29,583 nucleotides of DNA, from positions 1-29,583 of the forward strand of contig CALGTB010000214.1 of NCBI GenBank assembly GCA_937902285.1, given 5' to 3'. Under the pieces are notes generated by a model. The model searched no databases. It worked only from the letters and a program-made list of their open reading frames with translations, and had not been told where the DNA came from. The DNA is from an uncultured Actinomycetes bacterium. GTDB taxonomy: Bacteria; Actinomycetota; Actinomycetes; S36-B12. Made by a program: the position numbers and the translations under genes. Shown here piece after piece: positions 6,458-14,146 of this stretch (position 1 is its first letter; each line of letters starts with the position of its first letter).

Positions 6458-8049
6458 TGACAAGAGAGGCGGACGAGGTGCCGTCACCTGCTTCCCCGCG
6501 GGTCATCGTGGTCGCCGAGCGACCGCTGAGCGACCTGCTCGCGTCGCATGGCATCGACTGGGTCGTCCAGGACCGCCAGTCCAGTGTCGCGGCCATGTGG
6601 GACGCGCTGTCGGGCGGGCGTCTCGACCAGCAGTCCCGGGTGCTCGTCTTCTCCGACTCGCTCATGGCCGGCACCGACGGGGCCGATGCCGAGCTCGAGC
6701 AGACCGCCCGGACCGTCGTCGCCATGTCGCACGCGGGCGCCTTCGTCTTCATCGCCGTGTGGCGGCCGGACGGACTCGCGCAGCTCCAGCAGCTCATCGC
6801 CGAGGCGGCCACCGCGCAGGGGCTGGCGGCGGACTCGCTGGTGTACCACTTCCTGCCCGTGCAGCAGGGCGGACGAGCGGTGCTCGACTCGATGCGCCGG
6901 GTGCTCGAGGACGAGGCTGCGTGGCCCGAGGAGTACCCCGCGACCATCGATGCGCCCCTCTCGCGCGAGGCGTTCGCCCCGTCGCCGATCTGGTCGCCGA
7001 CCGTCAGCCCGACGGCCTCCCGTCGGCCCGACCTCCCGCCGATCGGGGGCCTGCCGCCCATGGCGCCACCCCCGTCGCCCGTCGCGTCCGAGGACCACCT
7101 GCCGGCGGCCGCCTCCCAGGAGCTCCTGTCCCGTCCGAAGGTGCCCGGCCAGGTGAGCATCACGGTGACGTCGAGCAAGGGCGGCTCCGGGAAGTCCACC
7201 GCCTCGATCCTGCTTGCGGGCTCGATCGCGCGGGCCTCGCGCGATGCCGGGGCACCCCTGTCGGTCTGCCTCATCGACCTCGACACCCGCGACGGCCAGG
7301 TGGCCTCGCTCATCGGCAAGTTCATGCCGACCGCCCTCAACATCCGCGTGCAGCCGGTCTGGGACGAGGAGCGCATCCGCCGCAATCTCGTGCACGCGCC
7401 GGGGCTCGGCATCGACACGCTGCTGGCGCCCATCCGGCCGCGCACGGCCGACACTGTCGGCCCGGACTTCTACCGCACGATCATCCGCAGTCTCCAGCGG
7501 ATGTACGACGTCGTCGTCATGGACACCAGCGTCCAGTACCTCGACCCGCTCATCGCCCAGGTCGCGCTGCCCGAGGCCGAGGAGATCATCTTCGTCACCA
7601 CGCTGGCCTCGACGGCGGTCCAGGGCATGGCCCGCGCCCTGCGCGAGATCACCGCCCCGGTGGACGAGTCCGGGCTGGGCATCCCGCGCGAGAAGATCGG
7701 CATCCTCGTGAACCAGTCGGTGGCGAACGTCGGCATGGAGCGCGACCAGGTGCTCGCGGCGGGCCTGGGCGTGCCCGTCGTCGGCGTCATCCCGCTCGCG
7801 ACCAAGGACGTCCTGACGGCCACCAACCTCAACCGCATGCACTCCCTCCTGGACCACCCGCTCATCGGACCGGCCTACAACGAGCTGGCCCAGGCGTGCC
7901 TGCCCGGCCGGACCCTCGCGCCGTGGCGCCCGCTCGACGCTGCCCCGGGAGCGGCGGCCCCGGCGCCGGGAGCCGCGTCGGAGGCGGCGGGCACCGTCGA
8001 CTCAGGGGGCGACGAGTCCGGTCGTCGGCGGGGGCTCTTCCGCCGCTAG
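6457..8049 (+). CDS. CpaE/TadZ-like ParA-family ATPase
   Basis: From the GTG at 6457 the product is 530 residues; an in-frame ATG at 6382 would add 25. Residues about 12-130 resemble the receiver-like N-terminal domain of CpaE/TadZ. A Pro/Ser-rich linker follows, then a deviant Walker A, SKGGSGKST (K241 to T248), typical of ParA/MinD ATPases. LIDLDTRDG and VVVMDTSVQ are the A'/B-like motifs. CpaE/TadZ proteins localise type IVb (Tad) pilus or secretion machinery at the pole. Its neighbours, a FliA-like sigma factor and a prepilin peptidase, fit such a role, though no TadA ATPase or TadB/C gene is in view. The C-terminal 50 residues are Ala/Pro-rich and end in RRRGLFRR. Confidence 0.8.
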   Translation: MTREADEVPSPASPRVIVVAERPLSDLLASHGIDWVVQDRQSSVAAMWDALSGGRLDQQSRVLVFSDSLMAGTDGADAELEQTARTVVAMSHAGAFVFIAVWRPDGLAQLQQLIAEAATAQGLAADSLVYHFLPVQQGGRAVLDSMRRVLEDEAAWPEEYPATIDAPLSREAFAPSPIWSPTVSPTASRRPDLPPIGGLPPMAPPPSPVASEDHLPAAASQELLSRPKVPGQVSITVTSSKGGSGKSTASILLAGSIARASRDAGAPLSVCLIDLDTRDGQVASLIGKFMPTALNIRVQPVWDEERIRRNLVHAPGLGIDTLLAPIRPRTADTVGPDFYRTIIRSLQRMYDVVVMDTSVQYLDPLIAQVALPEAEEIIFVTTLASTAVQGMARALREITAPVDESGLGIPREKIGILVNQSVANVGMERDQVLAAGLGVPVVGVIPLATKDVLTATNLNRMHSLLDHPLIGPAYNELAQACLPGRTLAPWRPLDAAPGAAAPAPGAASEAAGTVDSGGDESGRRRGLFRR

Positions 8050-8067
8050 CGGTGCAGGCGGCCGGCA

Positions 8068-8096
8068 TTGCCAAGGGCCGGGCGCGCGGATACCGT
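8068..8096 (+). promoter_or_regulatory. Housekeeping-type promoter of the orphan gene at 8129
   Basis: TTGCCA (8068-8073), a 17-base spacer and TACCGT (8091-8096) form a good sigma-70-type promoter. Transcription would start near 8103, leaving a short leader that contains the AGAGGAGGA ribosome binding site at 8116-8124. Confidence 0.55.
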
Positions 8097-8128
8097 GAAA
8101 GCGCACGGCCCGGACAGAGGAGGACCTC

Positions 8129-8548
8129 GTGAGCGCAGACCGGAAGTCGGTCGCGGACGCCACGTACGCCCTCTTCGCGCTCGAGCAGCCCATCTCCCTG
8201 TTCGAGCTCGCCGCGGCCGCCCGCGAACGCGCCTTCCCCCTGGCGGCGACGCAGACACCGGGGTGGTTCGCGGCTGCCGCCCACGACGACTACAGCCTTC
8301 TCGACACCGCGCCCGAGCTGCTGGTCCTGCCCACCGACCTCGCGAGCGCTGCCGCCGTCGACGTGACCGGGATCGACCTCATCCACGTCTACGCGCCCGA
8401 GCTCGCGGAGCAGTCCGAGGTCGTCGCCGAAAGGCCCGCGGTCGAGCCGGCTCCGGTGGCCGTCAAGCCCGCCCATGCGCCCGTCGACCTGCCGAGCACG
8501 TCGACCCAGCTCGGACTCCTCAAGGAGCTGTCGAACCTCGACGTGTGA
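8129..8548 (+). CDS. Orphan protein of 139 aa
   Basis: I do not recognise this protein. The GTG start is supported by a strong AGAGGAGGA ribosome binding site and a good promoter. Residues about 5-75 look like a compact helical domain. Residues about 100-125 form a Pro/Val/Ala-rich linker, and the protein ends in a short helix (LGLLKELSNLDV). This layout of a small domain, linker and terminal helix suggests a docking peptide, which is inference. It follows the CpaE-like gene by 79 bases and is convergent with valS. Confidence 0.6.
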   Translation: MSADRKSVADATYALFALEQPISLFELAAAARERAFPLAATQTPGWFAAAAHDDYSLLDTAPELLVLPTDLASAAAVDVTGIDLIHVYAPELAEQSEVVAERPAVEPAPVAVKPAHAPVDLPSTSTQLGLLKELSNLDV

Positions 8549-8551
8549 GCT

Positions 8552-8568
8552 GGTGCCCGCCCGGCACC
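8552..8568. terminator. Weak hairpin between convergent genes
   Basis: GGTGCC (8552-8557) and GGCACC (8563-8568) form a six-base-pair stem with a five-base loop in the 26 bases between the orphan gene and valS. There is no T-tract on either side, so an intrinsic terminator role for either strand is only possible. Confidence 0.25.
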
Positions 8569-8574
8569 TCGACG

Positions 8575-11139
8575 TCAGGGCTGCTGCTCGGCGAGCACCA
8601 CGACGACGTCGAGAGGGCCGTCGGCCTCCGAGATGACCAGGTCACCGATCCGTCCGACCGACTTCAGGTCCTCGGCGGCCAGGCGCAGGCGGGCCGCCTG
8701 CGGAGCCGGGGCCGTGACGACGGCCGTGGCCACGTCGGCGCGCATGGACGCCTTGGCCTCGGACTTGGCCTTGCGCACCAAGGTGAGGACAGCCGCGACA
8801 TCCTCGACCAGGGCGGGATCGGCGTCGCCGGCCAGCGCCCGCAGCGTCGCCGCCTCCGGCCAGGGGCTGCGATGGATGGAGCCGTCCTGCCACCACGACC
8901 AGACCTCCTCCGTCGTGAACGGGAGGATCGGTGCGAACAGCCGGAGCTGGACGTTCAGGACCGTCGCGAGGGTGGCCTTCGCCGAGGCCGCGGCGGCCTC
9001 TCCCTGCGCGCCGTAGGCGCGATCCTTGACCAGCTCGACGTAGTCGTCGGTGAAGTTCCAGAAGAAGGTCTCGGCCACTTCGAGGGCCTTGGCGTACAGG
9101 TAGCCGTCGAACGCGTCCGTGGCCTGCTGCACGGTCTCGGCGAGGCGGGCCAGCAGGGCGCGGTCGAGGGGCTCGGTGATCGCCGCATCATCGGCGGCGG
9201 AGTCGTGGCCGAGGACGAACTTGCTGGCGTTGAGCACCTTGATCGCCAGCCGGCGCCCGATCTTCATCTGGCCGAGGTCGAGAGCCGTGTCGGTGCCGGG
9301 GCGGCTCGAGGCGGCCCAGTACCGAAGGGCATCGGAGCTGTACTCGTCGAGCAGTGCCATGGGCGTGACGACGTTGCCCTTCGACTTGCTCATCTTCTTG
9401 CGATCGGGGTCGAGGATCCAGCCGGAGATGGCGGCGTTCGCCCACGGCACGCGGTCGTCCTCCAGGTGCGCGCGGACGACGGACGAGAACAGCCAGGTGC
9501 GGATGATGTCGTGGGCCTGCGGCCGCAGGTCCATGGGATAGACGCGCTCCCAGAGGTCGGGGTCGCGCTCCCATCCGCCCGCGATCTGCGGGGTGAGCGA
9601 GCTGGTCGCCCACGTGTCCATGATGTCGGGATCGCCCATGAACCCGCCCGCGGCACCGCGCTGATCGGCGGTGTATCCCGGCGGCACGTCGCTGCTCGGG
9701 TCGATGGGCAGCGACGCCTCGTCGGGGACGATGGGCTGCTCGTACACGGGGTTGCCCGCCTCGTCGAGCGGGTACCACAGGGGGAGGGGAACGCCGAAGA
9801 ACCGCTGCCGCGAGATGAGCCAGTCGCCGTTCAGCCCCTCGACCCAGTTCTCGAAGCGCACGCGCATGTGCGGGGGATGCCAGGCGATCTCGTTGCCGCG
9901 CTCCACCAGTCGCGCCCGCAGGTCGGCGTCGCGTCCGCCGTTGGCGATGTACCACTGGCGTGTGGTGACGATCTCGAGCGGCTTGTCGCCCTTCTCGAAG
10001 AACTTCACCGGATGGGTGATGGGCCGGGGCTCGCCCTCGAGGGCGCCCTCGGCGGCGAGCATCTCGACCATGCGCTCCTTGGCGGTGTGGCTCGTGGCCC
10101 CGGCGATGAGCGCGTAGTTCGCCCGGCCGGCCTCGCTCGCGATCCACTCGGGCGGGTCGGCGATGATGCGGCCGTCCCAGCCGATGATCGGGCGGGTCGG
10201 CAGCTGCAGCTCGCGCCACCAGATCACGTCGGTGAGATCGCCGAACGTGCAGATCATGGCGATGCCGGATCCCTTCTCAGGATCGGCCAGCGGATGCGCG
10301 ACGACAGGGACCTCGACGCCGAAGGCGGGTGTCACCACGGTCGAGCCGAACAGCGGCTGGTAGCGCGGGTCGTCGGGGTGGGCGACGAGCGCCACGCACG
10401 CCGCGAGCAGCTCGGGCCGGGTCGTCTCGATGAACACGCGTGCGGCCGGGTCGGCGGCGGTGGGGAAGCCGACGCGGTGGTAGGCCCCCGGCCGCTCGCG
10501 GTCCTCGAGCTCGGCCTGCGCCACGGCCGTGCGGAAGGTGACGTCCCACAGCGTGGGCGCCTCGGCCTGGTAGGCCTCACCCCGTGCGAGGTTGCGCAGG
10601 AAGGCCAGCTGGCTGACGCGCTGGGACGTGCGGTCGATGGTCTGGTAGGTCTGCGTCCAGTCGACGGACAGGCCCATGCGGCGCCAGAGCTCCTCGAAGA
10701 CCACCTCGTCCTCGACGGTGAGGCGCTCGCACAGCTCGACGAAGTTGCGGCGCGACACGGGCACCTGGTGCTTCGGGTCGGGCGTCGCGGGCGGCTCGAA
10801 GCCCTCCTCGTAGGGCAGGCTCGGGTCGCAGCGCACGCCGTAGTAGTTCTGCACGCGTCGCTCGGTCGGCAGGCCGTTGTCGTCCCAGCCCATGGGGTAG
10901 AACACCTCGAGGCCGCGCATGCGCTGGTAGCGGGCCATGCAGTCGGTGTGCGTGTACGAGAAGACGTGGCCCACGTGAAGGGATCCGCTCACCGTGGGAG
11001 GCGGCGTGTCGATGGAGTAGACCTGCTCGCGCGTGCGCGTGCGGTCGAAGAGGTAGGTGCCCTGCTCCTGCCATGCCTGAGCCCACTTCGCCTCGATGCC
11101 GTCGAGTGAGGGCTTGTCGGGCAGGCGGTTCGCAGTCAT
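8575..11139 (-). CDS. valS: Valine--tRNA ligase
   Basis: This class I aminoacyl-tRNA synthetase attaches valine to its tRNA in the cytoplasm. From the ATG at 11139 it has 854 residues. The HIGH-type signature is HVGH (H55-H58) after PPPTVSGSL, and the KMSKS loop is K582-S586. The long insertion between about residues 165 and 360 is the editing (CP1) domain. PMGWDDNGLPTERRVQ is typical of ValRS. The length fits the actinobacterial form, which lacks a long C-terminal coiled coil. An upstream in-frame ATG (11181) is unlikely, because a -10 element lies between it and the chosen start and implies a leaderless mRNA. Confidence 0.97.
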   Translation of the reverse strand: MTANRLPDKPSLDGIEAKWAQAWQEQGTYLFDRTRTREQVYSIDTPPPTVSGSLHVGHVFSYTHTDCMARYQRMRGLEVFYPMGWDDNGLPTERRVQNYYGVRCDPSLPYEEGFEPPATPDPKHQVPVSRRNFVELCERLTVEDEVVFEELWRRMGLSVDWTQTYQTIDRTSQRVSQLAFLRNLARGEAYQAEAPTLWDVTFRTAVAQAELEDRERPGAYHRVGFPTAADPAARVFIETTRPELLAACVALVAHPDDPRYQPLFGSTVVTPAFGVEVPVVAHPLADPEKGSGIAMICTFGDLTDVIWWRELQLPTRPIIGWDGRIIADPPEWIASEAGRANYALIAGATSHTAKERMVEMLAAEGALEGEPRPITHPVKFFEKGDKPLEIVTTRQWYIANGGRDADLRARLVERGNEIAWHPPHMRVRFENWVEGLNGDWLISRQRFFGVPLPLWYPLDEAGNPVYEQPIVPDEASLPIDPSSDVPPGYTADQRGAAGGFMGDPDIMDTWATSSLTPQIAGGWERDPDLWERVYPMDLRPQAHDIIRTWLFSSVVRAHLEDDRVPWANAAISGWILDPDRKKMSKSKGNVVTPMALLDEYSSDALRYWAASSRPGTDTALDLGQMKIGRRLAIKVLNASKFVLGHDSAADDAAITEPLDRALLARLAETVQQATDAFDGYLYAKALEVAETFFWNFTDDYVELVKDRAYGAQGEAAAASAKATLATVLNVQLRLFAPILPFTTEEVWSWWQDGSIHRSPWPEAATLRALAGDADPALVEDVAAVLTLVRKAKSEAKASMRADVATAVVTAPAPQAARLRLAAEDLKSVGRIGDLVISEADGPLDVVVVLAEQQP

Positions 11140-11152
11140 GGGGCGGAGTCTA
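11139..11152 (-). promoter_or_regulatory. Leaderless promoter candidate of valS
   Basis: Read on the minus strand, TAGACT (11152-11147) is followed by seven bases and then the ATG of valS (11139-11137). There is no Shine-Dalgarno before the start and no recognisable -35. The spacing is that of a leaderless transcript. Confidence 0.5.
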
Positions 11153-11220
11153 TTTGGGCCACGGGCACCGGCCTCCCGCACACCTCCAGGCGGCCGGTCT
11201 GCGGCGCCGGACGGCCGTCC

Positions 11221-11772
11221 CTAGGACAGGGGGAGCCCGGGGAGTCCGTCGAGGCTCGTGGCGTTCTTCTCGCGACGGTAGTCGGCGAGGCCCTCGGGGC
11301 CGCGCTTCGCGGCACTGAGGTCGAGCACGTCGCGATCGGCCTCGTAGGACATCGTCGGAACGGCGTAGCCGCACGACGTGGAGGTGCGGGCCACGTCGAC
11401 GACGATCACCGAGCGGACGCCGGGGTGCTCGCTGAAGCGGCCGATGAGGCCCTCGAACTCGGCCGAGCCCGGCAGCACGGCGCGGCCGCGCCCGTGCAGG
11501 CGGACGATGGTGGGCCGCCCGCTGAAGGCGCAGAACATGAGGACGATGCGCCCGTTCTCGCGCAGGTGGGCGATGGTCTCGACACCGCTGCCCGTGAGGT
11601 CGAGGTAGGCGACCGTGTGGTCGTCGATCACGGAGAAGGTCCCGGCCAGGCCCTTCGGCGACAGGTTCACCAGGCCGTCGTCCGACCGCGGCGCCGTGGC
11701 CACGAAGAAGACGGGCTGAGCCTGCAGCCACTGGGCGAGCTTGTCGTCGATCGCATCGAGGAGGTCGGCCAT
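11221..11772 (-). CDS. PNPOx-fold (pyridoxamine phosphate oxidase-like) flavin-binding protein
   Basis: This 183-residue protein resembles the split-barrel PNPOx-like family, whose members bind FMN or F420. The N-terminal part shows FFVATAP, GLVNLSPKGLAGTF and VAYLDLTGSGVETIAHL, followed by GRIVLMFCAFSG and a long C-terminal region ending after the YRREKNATS segment. Such proteins may reduce small molecules or protect against oxidants; the substrate is unknown. It is transcribed away from folC, with 22 bases between start codons, and towards valS, 81 bases downstream. The start at 11772 fits a leaderless promoter (TACGGT six bases upstream). Confidence 0.85.
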   Translation of the reverse strand: MADLLDAIDDKLAQWLQAQPVFFVATAPRSDDGLVNLSPKGLAGTFSVIDDHTVAYLDLTGSGVETIAHLRENGRIVLMFCAFSGRPTIVRLHGRGRAVLPGSAEFEGLIGRFSEHPGVRSVIVVDVARTSTSCGYAVPTMSYEADRDVLDLSAAKRGPEGLADYRREKNATSLDGLPGLPLS

Positions 11773-11794
11773 GGGGCCACCGTAGACTCCGCAC
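11773..11794. promoter_or_regulatory. Symmetric divergent leaderless promoter pair (PNPOx-like gene and folC)
   Basis: For folC, TAGACT (11783-11788) lies six bases before its GTG. For the PNPOx-like gene, TACGGT on the minus strand (11784-11779) lies six bases before its ATG. The two -10 elements share the bases at 11783-11784, and the arrangement is exactly symmetric about 11783.5. Neither start has a Shine-Dalgarno sequence. Confidence 0.55.
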
Positions 11795-13141
11795 GTGAGC
11801 TCCGACGCCCGGCCCGATCCTCGGCTCGCCGCCCTGTGGGAGCACCTCGAGACGCGCTGGCCCGAGAACCGCATCGAGCCCACCCTGGCGCGCATCGCCG
11901 CGCTCACCGATCTGCTGGGCGATCCGCAGCGCACGTACCCCGTGGTGCACGTGACGGGCACCAACGGGAAGAGCTCGACGGCGCGCATGACCGAGTCGAT
12001 CCTGCGCGCCTGCGGCCTGCGCACGGGCCTGTTCACGTCGCCTCACCTCGTGGACCCTCGCGAGCGGATCTGCTTCGACGGGCAGCCCATCGAGGCGGAG
12101 CGGCTCCTGGCCGCGTGGGACGAGATCCGGCCCTTCGTCGATGTCGTCGACGCCAACTCGCTGGCCGATGGCGGCGTGCCGCTGTCGTACTTCGAGGTCA
12201 TGACGGCCCTGGCGTTCGCGGCGTTCGCCGATGCGCCGGTCGATGTCGCCATCGTCGAGGTCGGCCTGGGCGGCTCATGGGACTCCACGAACGTCGCCGA
12301 CGGCACCGTCTGCGTCGTCACGTCCATCGGCCTCGACCATCGCGACTACCTGGGCGACACCGTGGTCGACATCGCCCACGAGAAGGCGGGGATCATCAAG
12401 CCTGGGTGCGTGGCCGTCCTGGGGCAGCAGGAGCTCGACGTGGCCGAGGTGCTGCTCGCACGCTGCCTCGAGGTCGACGCCACCGTGGCGCGAGAGGGCC
12501 TCGAGTTCGCAGTGCGCTCACGGGAGGTGGCCCTCGGCGGGCAGGTGCTCGGACTCCGGGGCCTGAACGCCGAGTACGACGACGTCTTCCTTCCCCTCTT
12601 CGGCGCCCACCAGGCGCAGAACGCGGCCATGGCCCTCGCCGCGGCGGAGGCCCTGCTCGGCGGGGCCGGTCCGCTGGACCCCGACCTCGTGCGGACGGGC
12701 TTCGCGATGGCGACGTCGCCGGGCCGGCTCGAGGTGGTGCGTCGCAACCCGACGATCCTGCTCGACGCCGCCCACAACCCGCACGGTGCCGCCGCCCTCG
12801 CGTCGGCCATCGGCGACTCCTTCGACTTCGCCTCACTCGTGGGCGTCGTCGGGGTGCTGGCCGACAAGGACGCCGTCGGGCTCCTGACCGCCCTGGAGAC
12901 CTGCCTCGACCGCATCGTCGTCACCGAGCCGTCGTCGCCGCGCGCCATGGCGGCCGACGACCTCGCGGTCGTGGCCCGTGACGTGTTCGGCGACGACCGC
13001 GTCGTCGTCGAGCGCCGCCTCCCCGAGGCCCTCGACCAGGCGATCGGGCTGGCCGAGGACGCCAGCCGCTATGGCGGCGTCGGCGTGCTCATCACGGGCT
13101 CCGTGGTCCTCGTCGGCGATGCGAAGCGGATGCTGGCATGA
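11795..13141 (+). CDS. folC: Folylpolyglutamate synthase / dihydrofolate synthase
   Basis: This 448-residue Mur-ligase-superfamily enzyme adds glutamate to dihydropteroate and/or folates using ATP, producing retained folate coenzymes. The P-loop is TGTNGKSS (T54-S61), followed by the FTSPHLVDPRERI motif, GLGGSWDSTN and GLDHRDYLGDT. The C-terminal domain has ILLDAAHNPHG. It overlaps the downstream DUF4233-type gene by four bases (ATGA), as commonly seen in actinobacteria. The GTG start lies six bases after a TAGACT -10 element, suggesting leaderless translation. Confidence 0.95.
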   Translation: MSSDARPDPRLAALWEHLETRWPENRIEPTLARIAALTDLLGDPQRTYPVVHVTGTNGKSSTARMTESILRACGLRTGLFTSPHLVDPRERICFDGQPIEAERLLAAWDEIRPFVDVVDANSLADGGVPLSYFEVMTALAFAAFADAPVDVAIVEVGLGGSWDSTNVADGTVCVVTSIGLDHRDYLGDTVVDIAHEKAGIIKPGCVAVLGQQELDVAEVLLARCLEVDATVAREGLEFAVRSREVALGGQVLGLRGLNAEYDDVFLPLFGAHQAQNAAMALAAAEALLGGAGPLDPDLVRTGFAMATSPGRLEVVRRNPTILLDAAHNPHGAAALASAIGDSFDFASLVGVVGVLADKDAVGLLTALETCLDRIVVTEPSSPRAMAADDLAVVARDVFGDDRVVVERRLPEALDQAIGLAEDASRYGGVGVLITGSVVLVGDAKRMLA

Positions 13142-13479
13142 GGGTGCTCGGCTCGTCGGTGCTGGCGATCGAGGCGATCGTTGTCCTCCTGGGCACGGCC
13201 CTGGCGGCGTCCACCGGATCGGTCGCGAACGCCGGCCTCGCCTGGGCTGCGGGCGTGGTCCTCATGGTCCTGCTGGTCGTCGCGATCGGGGGCCTCGGGC
13301 GGCCCTGGGGGGTGTGGCTGGGCTGGACCCTGCAGGTCCTCGTCGTCGCGACGAGCCTCGTGGTGGGCTGGACCATGCTGGTGATCGGCCTCATCTTCGC
13401 GGTGCTCTGGTTCTTCGCCGTGCGGCTCGGACGCCGCGTCGACGCGCTGCGGACGGATTCGCCGACGGACGCGGCTTAG
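13138..13479 (+). CDS. DUF4233-type membrane protein
   Basis: This 113-residue protein has four hydrophobic segments (about residues 5-25, 30-52, 58-80 and 82-98) and a charged C-terminus. It matches the DUF4233 family in length, membrane layout and its position after folC. Its function is unknown. The ATG overlaps the folC stop by four bases, so translation is coupled. In related genomes this gene is usually followed directly by ndk; here a toxin-antitoxin pair intervenes. Confidence 0.8.
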   Translation: MRVLGSSVLAIEAIVVLLGTALAASTGSVANAGLAWAAGVVLMVLLVVAIGGLGRPWGVWLGWTLQVLVVATSLVVGWTMLVIGLIFAVLWFFAVRLGRRVDALRTDSPTDAA

Positions 13480-13490
13480 TCCTGCCCAAG

Positions 13491-13509
13491 TGATACCACG
13501 GTGGTATCA
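13491..13509. repeat. Perfect inverted repeat, likely antitoxin operator
   Basis: TGATACCAC (13491-13499), one central G, then GTGGTATCA (13501-13509) is a perfect nine-base inverted repeat. It overlaps the -10 element TATCAT (13505-13510), which lies six bases before the antitoxin ATG. It is the expected site for autorepression by a ribbon-helix-helix antitoxin. Confidence 0.75.
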
Positions 13510-13517
13510 TCCGGTCA
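13505..13517 (+). promoter_or_regulatory. Leaderless promoter candidate of the toxin-antitoxin operon
   Basis: TATCAT (13505-13510) is followed by six bases and the ATG at 13517. No Shine-Dalgarno is present. The -10 lies largely within the right arm of the inverted repeat, so a bound repressor would block it. Confidence 0.5.
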
Positions 13518-13714
13518 TGGCCATGACCTTGAGGCTCTCTGATGTCGAGACCGCCGCGCTCCGCGCTCGTGCCGAGAGCGAGGGCCGATCGATGCAGGAG
13601 GTGGCCCGATCGGCGATCGCGCAGTACGTCAGCGGCCGTCCTGAGCGGCTCTCATCGGCGATAGGTCGGGTCGCCTCGGAAGACGCTGAACTGCTCGATC
13701 GACTCTCGCGCTGA
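13517..13714 (+). CDS. Ribbon-helix-helix (CopG-like) antitoxin
   Basis: This 65-residue protein starts with a beta strand and two helices typical of ribbon-helix-helix DNA-binding proteins (MTLRLSDVETAALRARAE, then SMQEVARSAIAQYV). The last 20 residues (ASEDAELLDRLSR end) probably form the toxin-neutralising tail. It probably represses its own operon through the inverted repeat at 13491-13509. An alternative ATG two codons later (13523) is possible, but the promoter spacing favours 13517. The toxin gene starts two bases after its stop. Codon use has more A/T at third positions than flanking genes, suggesting acquisition by transfer. Confidence 0.85.
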   Translation: MAMTLRLSDVETAALRARAESEGRSMQEVARSAIAQYVSGRPERLSSAIGRVASEDAELLDRLSR

Positions 13715-13716
13715 TC

Positions 13717-14100
13717 GTGGGACCGGACTTCCTCACGCTGGAGGACATCCTGGAGGTCGCTGCTGGCGTCATCGGCACCGTAGGAATACGAGATGTGGGA
13801 CTGCTGGAGTCCGCCGTCCTACGGCCCCGTGCGAGCGCCTTCGGTGAGCTCGCCTATCCCACGTTCGAGGGCCAAGGGGCCGCTCTCATGCACTCCCTCG
13901 CCCGCAACCATGCGCTCGTGGACGGAAACAAGAGACTCGCCTGGGCCGCCACGCGCGTCTTCTTTCTGATGAATGACCGCGATCTCGAGTACGGCGTCGA
14001 CGAGGCGGAGCAACTGGTCCTCTCCGTCGCGCGAGGCGAGCTGGACGTCGACGAGATCGCCCTGTGGCTGAGGGAGCACACACGACCGTCGTTAGGATGA
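13717..14100 (+). CDS. Doc-type Fic-fold toxin
   Basis: This 127-residue protein belongs to the Doc branch of the Fic family. The P1 phage Doc toxin phosphorylates elongation factor EF-Tu and stops translation. The core motif is HALVDGNKR (H65-R73), which corresponds to the Doc motif HxFx(D/N)xNKR, with Leu at the usual Phe position. The upstream segment (VGLLESAVLRPRASAFG) matches the N-terminal pattern of Doc proteins. The GTG start is two bases after the antitoxin stop, so the pair is coupled. Length is normal and no disruption is seen, so the toxin is probably active. Its less GC-biased codons resemble those of the antitoxin. Confidence 0.9.
   Translation: MGPDFLTLEDILEVAAGVIGTVGIRDVGLLESAVLRPRASAFGELAYPTFEGQGAALMHSLARNHALVDGNKRLAWAATRVFFLMNDRDLEYGVDEAEQLVLSVARGELDVDEIALWLREHTRPSLG
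14093..14098 (+). promoter_or_regulatory. Candidate -10 element of ndk
   Basis: TAGGAT overlaps the doc stop codon and lies 48 bases before the ndk start. No good -35 is visible. If real, it lets ndk be transcribed independently of the repressed toxin-antitoxin operon. Confidence 0.35.
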
Positions 14101-14146
14101 CGGCGCGTCGAACGCCCGATGCATCCGGCGGCCTAAGGAGTCCTTC

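Noticed and set aside
5691..8132. Long plus-strand frame across the sigma factor and CpaE-like gene
   Set aside because: It is antisense to the sigma factor and out of frame with the ATPase, whose Walker motifs fix the true frame.
8068..11109. Very long open frame opposite valS on the plus strand (about 1013 codons)
   Set aside because: It mirrors valS codon by codon, as expected in GC-rich DNA, and its translation is Arg/Gly-rich without any family motif.
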